Origin: Bacteroides sp.
GTDB taxonomy: Bacteria; Bacteroidota; Bacteroidia; Bacteroidales; SM23-62
Reading direction: 5' to 3'
DNA: 5,479 bases
Assembly: GCA_030589965.1 (NCBI GenBank)
Contig: JAUUZM010000240.1
Span: 1-5,479 of the forward strand
The stretch's first letter is position 1. Every line of letters begins with the position of its first letter. The position numbers and the translations under genes are program-made. Below are positions 1-5,479 of this stretch, piece after piece. Below the pieces are notes generated by a model. It saw only the letters and a list, made by a program, of their open reading frames with translations, had not been told where the DNA came from and ran no database searches.

Positions 1-108
1 GAGATGAGATCTCCTTTAAGGGTCGTTAAAGACGATGACGTTGATAGGTCGCAGGTGTAAAGGCAGTAATGTCATAGCCGAGCGATACTAATTACCCGTA
101 AGCTTTCT
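1..108 (+). rRNA. rrl: 23S ribosomal RNA, 3' end (partial)
   Basis: This is the last ~108 bases of a 23S rRNA gene; the rest lies before the window. The stretch GACGTTGATAGGTCGCAGGT at 39-58 is the conserved domain VI sequence found just before the 3' end of bacterial 23S rRNA. It is followed by the conserved GATACTAATTACCCGTAAGC around 84-103, equivalent to the E. coli GGTACTAATGAACCGTGAGGC ending. The exact 3' end cannot be set because the pairing 5' end of the gene is outside the window; about 108 is an estimate. The 5S gene follows after a ~70-bp AT-rich spacer with no tRNA, so the two belong to one rRNA operon transcribed on the plus strand. Confidence 0.95.
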
Positions 109-179
109 CTGGGTTTTATTTGATTTTACATTTTAAGACTCTATAACTCTTTCCTTTACGTTAAACTTATTGAAAGTCT

Positions 180-288
180 TTAGGTGACTATTGCGATGGG
201 GAACCACCTCTTACCATTCCGAACAGAGAAGTTAAGCCCACCAGCGCCGATGGTACTGCGTTAGCGGAAGAGTAGGTCGTCGCCGACT
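180..288 (+). rRNA. rrf: 5S ribosomal RNA (complete)
   Basis: Complete 5S rRNA of about 109 bases, the large-subunit component that binds the central protuberance. Diagnostic conserved segments are CCGAACAGAGAAGTTAAGC (219-237), AGCGCCGATGGTACTGCG (243-260) and AGAGTAGGTCGTCGCC (269-284). Terminal helix I can be formed by GGTGAC (183-188) with GTCGCC (279-284). Just outside it, AAAGTC (173-178) is exactly complementary to GACTTT (285-290). This extends the stem and probably serves as a precursor processing stem, so the mature ends are uncertain by several bases. The gene is the last of the rRNA operon; an intrinsic terminator starts four bases after the estimated end. Confidence 0.95.
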
Positions 289-291
289 TTT

Positions 292-327
292 AAAACCCGG
301 GTTCTTTTTAGAGCTCGGGTTTTTTTT
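292..327 (+). terminator. Intrinsic terminator of the rRNA operon
   Basis: AAAACCCGGGTTC (292-304) pairs with GAGCTCGGGTTTT (311-323) as a 13-bp stem. Two of the pairs are G-U wobbles (300/315 and 302/313), and the loop is six bases (305-310). A run of eight T residues (320-327) begins in the stem and continues past it. Position directly after 5S, stem strength and T-run together make this a standard Rho-independent terminator ending the rRNA transcript. Confidence 0.92.
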
Positions 328-332
328 GGATC

Positions 333-505
333 AATTGGAGGAAGGGAAAATCGCAACCGTGATTACCTTCGCTAAATTTTATTCCTTTCCTTGCTTTGTA
401 AAACAACTCGCCCTTTCAGGGCTCAGACAGTTTTACACGCAACAGTCAAGTCACAAAATTCTTAACGCAGGTAAGCACATACTGTTCTTTTCCCTTCCTC
501 CCATT
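333..505. repeat. 173-bp long imperfect palindrome with a REP-like central hairpin (possible non-autonomous mobile element)
   Basis: The two halves are reverse complements in several collinear blocks. The outermost block, 333-350 against 488-505, matches at 17 of 18 positions, with a perfect 14-bp core at 337-350 and 488-501. Moving inward, 359-374 against 463-478 matches at 13 of 16, AATTTT 375-380 matches AAAATT 455-460, TTGC 391-394 matches GCAA 439-442, and TGTAAAAC 397-404 matches GTTTTACA 430-437. The centre is a GCCCT-ttc-AGGGC hairpin (410-422). Matching blocks in the same order imply one old palindromic unit, or two inverted copies of a repeat, that has since drifted. The GCCCTTTCAGGGC core resembles palindromes I recall near IS200-like/RAYT transposases in Bacteroidota; that link is from memory. 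No transposase and no clear target-site duplication is visible. A TTG-started 62-codon reading frame crosses the whole dyad and is not a believable gene. Confidence 0.75.
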
Positions 506-565
506 AATCTCTAAGGTCCGTGCTCAATGATGCCTGGTTTTAATTCGAGAAGGCAGTGGGAGAGG

Positions 566-655
566 TTTTGGAGGTTCCAGGGATATGAGGGAATCCAGAT
601 GTTTGAGGGAATCCGGAGGTTTGAAAGAATCCGGAGGTTTGAAAGATTCCAGGGG
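566..655. repeat. 18-bp tandem repeat array, four clear units plus one degenerate
   Basis: Consecutive 18-bp units at 584-601, 602-619, 620-637 and 638-655 follow the pattern TTTGARRGAATCCGGAGG. Units 2 and 3 differ at two positions; the outer units differ more (TATGAGGGAATCCAGATG first, TTTGAAAGATTCCAGGGG last). A shortened degenerate unit containing GGAGGTTCCAGGGA precedes them at about 566-583. The array sits just past the stop codon of the decayed minus-strand peptidase fragment and is not inside any believable coding frame. There are no spacers between units, so this is not a CRISPR. Slippage-type expansion of non-coding DNA is the simplest explanation. Confidence 0.85.
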
Positions 656-672
656 ACTGAGAGATATTGGTT

Positions 673-1063
673 CTAGCGGTCGGTGGCATGGAGGGCTTCC
701 ATAAATTTTGCTGCAATTTTAAGGGTGAATGGGCTTTGAGATTCCCGGATCATAGTTTCAGGATGCCACTGGACACCCAGTATAAAAGGATGTGCAGTCC
801 GGTCGATGGGTTCAATAGCCTCGATCAGTACCCGGATCAATGGCTGAAGCATAGAAACCTGGGGCAAGCACTTCCACTGCTTGATGATAACTTGTATTTA
901 TCATTCCGCTGTCCTTCCCAACGATTTCGGAAAGAAGGGTTCCTTTTTGCACATGGACCATATGTTTATTGCCGGTGGAGTGGGTGATTTTTGTGTCGAA
1001 GTCACTTGGTATATCAATGATCAGACTTCCCTGATTGCCCCCAGAAGAAGAATAAAATATTTT
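673..1063 (-). pseudogene. Decayed C-terminal fragment of a peptidase C26 / class I glutamine amidotransferase-like (PuuD-type) gene
   Basis: Reading the minus strand from 1063 gives an open frame, after a stop at 1064-1066, with GGNQGSLIIDIP near 1042-1007 and then NTSYHQAVEVLAPGFYASAI (about 898-839). It stops at 814-812. In the next frame, from about 828, translation continues as LIEAIEP and then FILGVQWHPE (near 786-757), ending at TAG 675-673. Joined together these reproduce the C-terminal half of gamma-glutamyl-gamma-aminobutyrate hydrolase-like proteins, which cleave gamma-glutamyl amides in the cytosol. A single-base shift between about 828 and 838 separates the frames. The family is usually about 240 residues; only ~125 remain. 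The N-terminal half with the nucleophilic Cys (GICRG-type motif) is absent, while the catalytic His and Glu in WHPE survive. It cannot be an active enzyme. A sequencing error could explain the frameshift but not the truncation. Confidence 0.85.
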
Positions 1064-1099
1064 CTAAACATTATGTAAAAATAGCAAAATTTCAAAGCC

Positions 1100-1128
1100 T
1101 TGCAGCCGTTATAAATATGCTAACTTTG
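1100..1128 (+). promoter_or_regulatory. Bacteroidota-type promoter (TTG / TAnnTTTG) for the porin gene
   Basis: TAACTTTG at 1121-1128 is an exact match to the Bacteroidota -7 element TAnnTTTG. TTG at 1100-1102, 18 bp upstream, fits the -33 element. Transcription would begin a few bases after 1128, so the mRNA leader before the ATG at 1134 would be nearly absent. That agrees with the lack of a Shine-Dalgarno sequence. The start site is inferred. Confidence 0.65.
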
Positions 1129-1133
1129 GGTCC

Positions 1134-3176
1134 ATGAAAAACCTCGCGGTCTTCCTGTTGATACTATTTACACCGGTTCTGGCATTTAGCCAGAGGCCAG
1201 ACATGCCGCAGAGGACTCAGCCTGGACAGGAGTTTCAGGATCTGGAAGATGAGGAGGACCCAAGGGATGCTGCAAATAAGGGAAAGAGACTGGCGAAACG
1301 GGATACAACTCCCAATTTTATAAGGACATGGACCATGACAGAAGATTTTACTGTTATGAGGGATCATTTAATGGATACTGCCCAAACAGGATTCCAGGTT
1401 TCTAATCCCATTTACAAAACCAGCATTTCGCAGGCTTTTCTGGGTAATATTGGACTTCAAACCAGGGATAACCTGTATTTCAGTCAGGAGATGAAACCTG
1501 AATACTTTTTTCTAAGATCCTTTGCTCCCTATATTTCTACTCCAGAGAATAATGTTTTCTATAATATAACCACACCATTTACTATTCTTGAATATTTTAG
1601 TTCAACGGGAGATCGCTTAAAGAGGGAGGAAACATTCCACGTTGTTCATTCTCAGAATATTAATCCTTTTATCAATTTAGGATTTGATGTCAGGCTTCTT
1701 GGTTCGGAAGGGTCATACCTGAGACAAAAATCAAAATTCAACTCCGTGAGTCTTTTCGGTTCTTATACCGGGAAGGATTATTCACTTTATTCGAGTTTTC
1801 ATATTAATACCCAGAGCGCTCAGGAGAATGGTGGAATGAAGAATGATAGTATTTTCATGAATTCAAATAAAGACGAGCGGGCCTATGAGGTGAATCTTGA
1901 TGAGGCCGAGTCTTCGATGAGAAATTTAAACTTTCATTTTACTCACCGGTATAAATTCGGAAAATCAGAACAGATTCCTGATACCACTTCCGAAACCGGT
2001 TTCAGGCGATTAAGAGAGCGAACTACCAAGACCGGATCTTTTATTCATAACATTGAGTTCCAGCGGAATTACAGGCTTTACAAGGACAATATATCGGATC
2101 TTAACCGGGATTTCTATCCGGACTATTATATTAATCCTAATCAGACCAGCGATTCCTCATACTTCCATTCTTTATCAAATATGGTCCAGGTAATGCTGGA
2201 TGAGAATCCTAACCGTGAAAATGATTTTGGGGCCAGGGCTTTTATTGAACATGACTGGATTAAGTATTCCTATATCACAGCAAATGATACTACCATTAGT
2301 AATGGCGATACATCTGTAGTCAGTCAAAAAAATTATCATTACCACAATGTACATATAGGAGCCAGCTTTATGCATACTGTTGGTGAGGGATGGGACTGGC
2401 TGGCCAGGGGGCGGTACTATCTGTTTGGTTATAAGGCTACTGACCTTATTTTAGATGGCCATATTTCTAAACAGTTTCAGGGAAAGAAAGGTGCCTCCAC
2501 AATCCGTATTGGAGGTAAGTTTTCCATTGAGGAACCTGAGCATTTTCTCAAAAATTTTGAATCCAACAGCTATCGCTGGTATAATGATTTCGGTAAGACA
2601 AAAGATATCAGGGGCTCAATAACCTTAAGTAATGAGGCTGTTAAAATTCTTGGCAGGTTTAATTTTTCTATGGTTAGTGACCTTGTTTTCTTCAATGATT
2701 CTGCTGTACCTGTCCAACACCGTCCATTGGTCACTGTTTTCAGTGGAGAATTAAAAAAAGATTTCCAGGCAGGAATATTCCATTCCAATCATCATATCCA
2801 TTACCAGGTCAGCAGTAATAATAATGTAGTCAGGTTACCCGACCTTTCCTATTATACTTCTAATTTCATTGGAATTACAGTGGTTAAAAATGCCCTGACT
2901 GCTGAGATTGGTTTTGATATTTATTATTACACTAAATACCGGGCGCTCGCCTTCTCACCCGCTACGGGATCTTATTACAACCAGGATCTCCGGGAAATCG
3001 GCAATTATCCCTACCTGAATCTATTCCTGAATGCAAAATTGAAAAGGACAAGGTTTTATCTACGATGGGACCATGCATATGCCGGGTATATTGAGAAAGA
3101 CTACTACCATGTCCTGAATTATCCAACGAGGGGCAGGGTATTTAAATTCGGATTATCCTGGACCTTTTACGATTAA
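1134..3176 (+). CDS. Putative porin, outer-membrane beta-barrel protein (Porin_10-like)
   Basis: The 680-residue protein opens with a signal peptide (MKNLAVFLLILFTPVLAFSQ, residues 1-20), with likely signal peptidase I cleavage after Ser19. A charged, proline- and acid-rich segment (about 21-58) follows. The rest is rich in alternating aromatic/polar strands, as in a large outer-membrane beta barrel. Segments such as NPIYKTSISQAFLGNIGLQT (91-110), the HSQNINPFINLGFD region and the late ENGG/ND turns resemble the 'putative porin' family of Bacteroidota, which is usually about 600-700 residues. That assignment is from pattern memory. The C-terminus (FKFGLSWTFYD) is an aromatic final strand as expected for BAM-dependent insertion. 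No TonB plug or TonB box is evident, so it is not a SusC-type transporter; substrate is unknown. The start is set by the promoter six bases upstream and the signal peptide. It may be co-transcribed with the transglycosylase 51 bp downstream. Confidence 0.85.
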   Translation: MKNLAVFLLILFTPVLAFSQRPDMPQRTQPGQEFQDLEDEEDPRDAANKGKRLAKRDTTPNFIRTWTMTEDFTVMRDHLMDTAQTGFQVSNPIYKTSISQAFLGNIGLQTRDNLYFSQEMKPEYFFLRSFAPYISTPENNVFYNITTPFTILEYFSSTGDRLKREETFHVVHSQNINPFINLGFDVRLLGSEGSYLRQKSKFNSVSLFGSYTGKDYSLYSSFHINTQSAQENGGMKNDSIFMNSNKDERAYEVNLDEAESSMRNLNFHFTHRYKFGKSEQIPDTTSETGFRRLRERTTKTGSFIHNIEFQRNYRLYKDNISDLNRDFYPDYYINPNQTSDSSYFHSLSNMVQVMLDENPNRENDFGARAFIEHDWIKYSYITANDTTISNGDTSVVSQKNYHYHNVHIGASFMHTVGEGWDWLARGRYYLFGYKATDLILDGHISKQFQGKKGASTIRIGGKFSIEEPEHFLKNFESNSYRWYNDFGKTKDIRGSITLSNEAVKILGRFNFSMVSDLVFFNDSAVPVQHRPLVTVFSGELKKDFQAGIFHSNHHIHYQVSSNNNVVRLPDLSYYTSNFIGITVVKNALTAEIGFDIYYYTKYRALAFSPATGSYYNQDLREIGNYPYLNLFLNAKLKRTRFYLRWDHAYAGYIEKDYYHVLNYPTRGRVFKFGLSWTFYD

Positions 3177-3203
3177 TCACGTATTGTTCATTTTTTCTGG
3201 TGC

Positions 3204-3222
3204 TTTGATTTTGCCGGCTTTG
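3204..3222 (+). promoter_or_regulatory. Weak possible promoter element before mltF
   Basis: A TTTG at 3219-3222 ends six bases before the ATG at 3228, the same spacing as in the porin gene. However, the TA of the TAnnTTTG element is replaced by CG, and the other nearby TTTG (3204-3207) is too close to act as a -33 box. No hairpin terminator lies between the porin stop and this point, so read-through from the porin promoter is at least as likely. Listed because it bears on the choice of the mltF start. Confidence 0.2.
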
Positions 3223-3227
3223 GTGCA

Positions 3228-4715
3228 ATGACTAAATTGTCATCAACCAAATCCCATTTTTTCATTATGCGGATTCTGTGCTTTCAAATTTTATTAATGG
3301 GGATCCTACTTGCCTCAGCTTCCTGCAAAAGTGAAGTAGGAAGATCCTACTCCAAAAGACATGTCGATGATCTTCAACAGATCAGGGAACAGGGCAAACT
3401 TATAGCCATAACGGATTACAATTCAACAAATTATTTCATTTACCGTGGACAGCCAATGGGTTACCAGTATGAGTTGTTGCGGGATTTGGCCAAACATCTA
3501 GATATCAGCCTGGAAGTCGTGGTAAGTAATGATCTGGAAGAAACATTCAATTGTCTGCGCATGGGTGATTGTGATCTTATTGCCATAAACCTGACAGTTA
3601 CAAAGGAAAGGAGGAAAAAGTTCGATTTCACGACACCGCATAGCCAGACACGACAGGTACTGGTTCAGCGGAAACCGGAAGGTTGGGAAAAGATGCGTGA
3701 GAGTCATATTGAAAGGGAATTGATACGTAATCAACTTGATCTGGAAAATAAAAAAGTATACGTACAGCAAAATTCGGCATATTATGTGCGAATGCTGAAT
3801 TTGGAGGAGGAAATCGGGGATACCATTGATATTATTGATGTGCCTGATGATACAGAGAACCTGATATTAAAAGTGGCAGAAGGCGAGATTGATTTTACCG
3901 TTTGTGATGAAAACGTTGCCCTTGTAAACCAGACCTATTATCCCAACCTGGATGTAAAGACTGCCATCAGCTTTCCTCAAAATCTTGCATGGGCAGTAAA
4001 TTCAGATGCAGATGAGTTACGCAGGGAGATAAATATCTGGTTGACAGAATACCGGAATTCCACTCGGTATGCAGTCATATATAACAAGTATTTCAAGAAT
4101 AGAAGATCTGCCAGTATAGTTAAAAGCGATTTATTTACCCTGAGTTCGGGCAAGATCTCTGAATATGATGAGTATATCAGGAAATACAGCGAGGAGATTG
4201 GGTGGGACTGGAGATTACTTGCCTCTCTGATCTACCAGGAGTCCCGTTTCCAGCCTACCGCTAAATCCTGGGCAGGTGCATTTGGACTAATGCAGTTCAT
4301 GCCATCCACTGCCAGGAGATTTGGGATTTCTGAAAATTCATCCGCAGAGCAACAGATACGGGCAGGAACAGAATTTATCCAATGGCTTGATGAACGTTTT
4401 GATGATATTATATCCGATTCAGAAGAAAGAATCAAGTTTATTCTGGCGGCTTATAATGTTGGACCAGGACATATATTTGATGCTATTACTATAGCAAAAA
4501 AGCAAGGATTGGATCCTGAGTTATGGATGGGAAATGTGGATGAATCCCTGCTCAAGAAATCAGACCCGAAGTTTTACCGTGACCCGGATATAAAATACGG
4601 GTATGCCCGGGGCAGGGAAACGTATAATTATGTAATCCAGGTTCTTGAACGTTACGAGCATTACAAGAATCTCATAGAAGATGAATCCCCTTCAGGTTTA
4701 TTATCACATCATTAA
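3228..4715 (+). CDS. mltF: Membrane-bound lytic murein transglycosylase F-type (solute-binding domain + SLT domain)
   Basis: This envelope enzyme cleaves peptidoglycan glycan strands with formation of 1,6-anhydromuramic acid. Residues about 50-290 form a bacterial solute-binding protein family 3-like module, with NLTVTKERRKKFDFTTPHSQ at 121-140. Residues about 311-480 form the SLT catalytic domain. Expected catalytic Glu338 sits in YQESRF (336-341), followed by GLMQFMP (353-359) and AAYNVGPGH (407-415), all hallmark motifs. At 495 residues the length is close to E. coli MltF (518). A hydrophobic N-terminus leading to ASC at 31-33 suggests a lipoprotein anchored at Cys33, though Ser at the -3 position makes the lipobox imperfect. 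Met14 (codon at 3267) would give a more typical signal peptide, MRILCFQILLMGILL, so the true start may be 39 bp further in. No Shine-Dalgarno sequence precedes either. The last 44 bp overlap the convergent Nudix gene. Confidence 0.93.
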   Translation: MTKLSSTKSHFFIMRILCFQILLMGILLASASCKSEVGRSYSKRHVDDLQQIREQGKLIAITDYNSTNYFIYRGQPMGYQYELLRDLAKHLDISLEVVVSNDLEETFNCLRMGDCDLIAINLTVTKERRKKFDFTTPHSQTRQVLVQRKPEGWEKMRESHIERELIRNQLDLENKKVYVQQNSAYYVRMLNLEEEIGDTIDIIDVPDDTENLILKVAEGEIDFTVCDENVALVNQTYYPNLDVKTAISFPQNLAWAVNSDADELRREINIWLTEYRNSTRYAVIYNKYFKNRRSASIVKSDLFTLSSGKISEYDEYIRKYSEEIGWDWRLLASLIYQESRFQPTAKSWAGAFGLMQFMPSTARRFGISENSSAEQQIRAGTEFIQWLDERFDDIISDSEERIKFILAAYNVGPGHIFDAITIAKKQGLDPELWMGNVDESLLKKSDPKFYRDPDIKYGYARGRETYNYVIQVLERYEHYKNLIEDESPSGLLSHH

Positions 4716-5307
4716 ATTCCGCAAGCATCATCGCGGTTGCACCCCAAACCTGTTCCTCTTTAAGATGAAAATATGGCACCTTAATTGGATTGCCTAATAT
4801 GGTTCTTACACTCTCCTTTATTTTATTTGGATTTAGCAGGTCAGCCAGGGGAACTTCAATAAGATAAGATACTTCGGATGGTTCAGGGTGAAATACTGGC
4901 TTTTCAGGAAATACACCTACATATGGAGAAACTTCTATCCCACTTACTGGAATAGTCAGCTTTGTGAGTCCTCCAAGCACCTGTATCATGGAATCATCAA
5001 TGCCTAATTCTTCCCGGGTTTCTCTCAATGCCGTAGATTTCAGGTCATGGTCAATGTCCTCATTTATCCCTCCCGGAAGACTGACCTGGTTGCTATGGGC
5101 ACCCTTGTACTCAGGTCTCTTCATTAATACAAATTGCCATTTCCCACCATCCAGATAAAGCAGGATCATTACCGCAGCATTTCGGTAGAAATCATGCTTG
5201 TTTTCCAGGCGGACCTGTGCTGCCATTTTCATCTGGGATTCCTGGCCAGGTAAATTCTCCTGCAAGGAAAGTCTGAGCTCTTCTATGAAATTATTTTTTT
5301 CTTCCAT
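4672..5307 (-). CDS. Nudix hydrolase, CoA pyrophosphatase type (NudL/YeaB-like)
   Basis: Predicted cytosolic enzyme that hydrolyses the pyrophosphate bond of coenzyme A or its derivatives to 4'-phosphopantetheine and 3',5'-ADP. With the ATG at 5307 the protein is 211 residues, the usual size. It shows the CoA-subfamily signature upstream of the Nudix box: VLMKRPEYKGAHSNQVSLPG (60-79) matches the pattern Rp...H.gqvsfPGG. The Nudix box follows, running from GG (79-80) through ALRETREELGI (93-103); Glu96, Glu99 and Glu100 are the expected metal ligands. A VWGATAMML segment near 187-195 is also typical of the subfamily. The frame stays open upstream to 5424, but that 39-codon extension does not look like the family, whereas MEEKNNFIEELRLSL at the chosen start does. 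The gene is convergent with mltF and overlaps its end. CoA specificity is inferred from family motifs. Confidence 0.92.
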   Translation of the reverse strand: MEEKNNFIEELRLSLQENLPGQESQMKMAAQVRLENKHDFYRNAAVMILLYLDGGKWQFVLMKRPEYKGAHSNQVSLPGGINEDIDHDLKSTALRETREELGIDDSMIQVLGGLTKLTIPVSGIEVSPYVGVFPEKPVFHPEPSEVSYLIEVPLADLLNPNKIKESVRTILGNPIKVPYFHLKEEQVWGATAMMLAEFNDVIINLKGIHLL

Positions 5308-5315
5308 CCATCCTG

Positions 5316-5323
5316 CGAAAATA
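5316..5323 (-). promoter_or_regulatory. Possible -7 element for the Nudix gene
   Basis: On the minus strand TATTTTCG lies eight bases before the ATG at 5307, one mismatch from the TAnnTTTG element of Bacteroidota. No clear TTTG -33 box is seen at the expected distance. It supports the internal ATG as the true start, because a promoter here would fall inside the longer reading frame. Confidence 0.4.
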
Positions 5324-5388
5324 CATATTTCCAGTCGATCCGTAAGTATTGAGTTGAACATACCCCAATATTTTGACCTTATCACATG

Positions 5389-5412
5389 CTGATCCATTGG
5401 ATCACTGATCCA
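5389..5412. repeat. Clustered CTGATCCA direct and inverted repeats
   Basis: CTGATCCA occurs at 5389-5396 and again at 5405-5412, 16 bp apart, with the inverted half-site TGGATC between them at 5398-5403. This makes two overlapping dyads: GATCCA-t-TGGATC (5391-5403) and TGGATC-act-GATCCA (5398-5412). The cluster lies 82-105 bp upstream of the Nudix start. An operator is possible but the repeat is short and could be chance. The surrounding 5308-5479 shows no credible gene on either strand; a 5-bp inverted repeat, AAGTA-ttggg-TACTT, occurs at 5459-5473. Confidence 0.35.
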
Positions 5413-5479
5413 GTCTGCAATCAAAAGAAATCAAAGGGGATTTCCGGGGGATGTCCAAAAGTATTGGGTACTTGACAAA

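Noticed and set aside
326..514. 62-codon plus-strand reading frame starting with TTG after the 5S terminator
   Set aside because: It begins within the terminator T-run and spans both arms of the long palindrome. Its product has no recognisable features, and no promoter is seen.
566..655. Tandem 18-bp repeats considered as a CRISPR array
   Set aside because: The units are contiguous, without unique spacers, and no cas gene is in the window.
667..1078. Two overlapping plus-strand reading frames (667-987 and 881-1078)
   Set aside because: Both lie opposite the minus-strand peptidase C26 remnant, whose translation shows clear family motifs; the plus-strand products show none.
2175..2788. Minus-strand reading frames inside the porin gene (2175-2375 and 2570-2788)
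   Set aside because: Shadows of the long plus-strand coding frame; no motifs or promoters of their own.
3177..3227. Possible terminator between the porin and mltF genes
   Set aside because: There is a T-rich run but no stem-loop before it.
5308..5424. N-terminal extension of the Nudix protein to the ATG at 5424
   Set aside because: The extra 39 residues do not resemble the family, the internal ATG gives the standard length, and a possible promoter element lies inside the extension.

Overview
The window looks like chromosomal DNA from a member of the Bacteroidota, most likely near the Bacteroidales/Marinilabiliales. The grounds are the style of the 23S/5S rRNA sequence, a TAnnTTTG-type promoter placed a few bases before an ATG, the absence of Shine-Dalgarno sequences before the genes, and a large beta-barrel protein of the Bacteroidota 'putative porin' type. 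No database search was possible, so this placement rests on recognised motifs only.

Layout. Bases 1-108 are the 3' end of a 23S rRNA gene. After a short spacer comes a complete 5S rRNA (about 180-288) and a strong intrinsic terminator (292-327) that closes the rRNA operon. Bases 328-1063 hold no intact gene. They contain a 173-bp long imperfect palindrome (333-505) centred on a GCCCT-ttc-AGGGC hairpin, a plain stretch (506-565), an array of 18-bp tandem repeats (about 566-655), and a decayed minus-strand fragment of a class I glutamine amidotransferase-like peptidase C26 gene (673-1063). The fragment has lost its N-terminal half and carries a frameshift.

From 1121 the window is ordinary and gene-dense. 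A Bacteroidota promoter drives a 680-residue outer-membrane beta-barrel protein (1134-3176). After a 51-bp gap, on the same strand, follows an MltF-type lytic transglycosylase (3228-4715), with a solute-binding-like domain fused to a catalytic SLT domain. A Nudix CoA pyrophosphatase (4672-5307) lies on the opposite strand, and its 3' end overlaps the MltF gene by 44 bp. The last 172 bases are intergenic as far as can be seen.

How the genes fit together. The barrel protein and the transglycosylase both act in the cell envelope and may be co-transcribed. The Nudix enzyme is a cytosolic housekeeping gene with no evident functional tie to them. The unusual part is the 735-bp strip between the rRNA terminator and the porin promoter, which looks like a place where repeats and gene debris have accumulated. 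I see no convincing new multi-gene system; the long palindrome is the best candidate for something undescribed.
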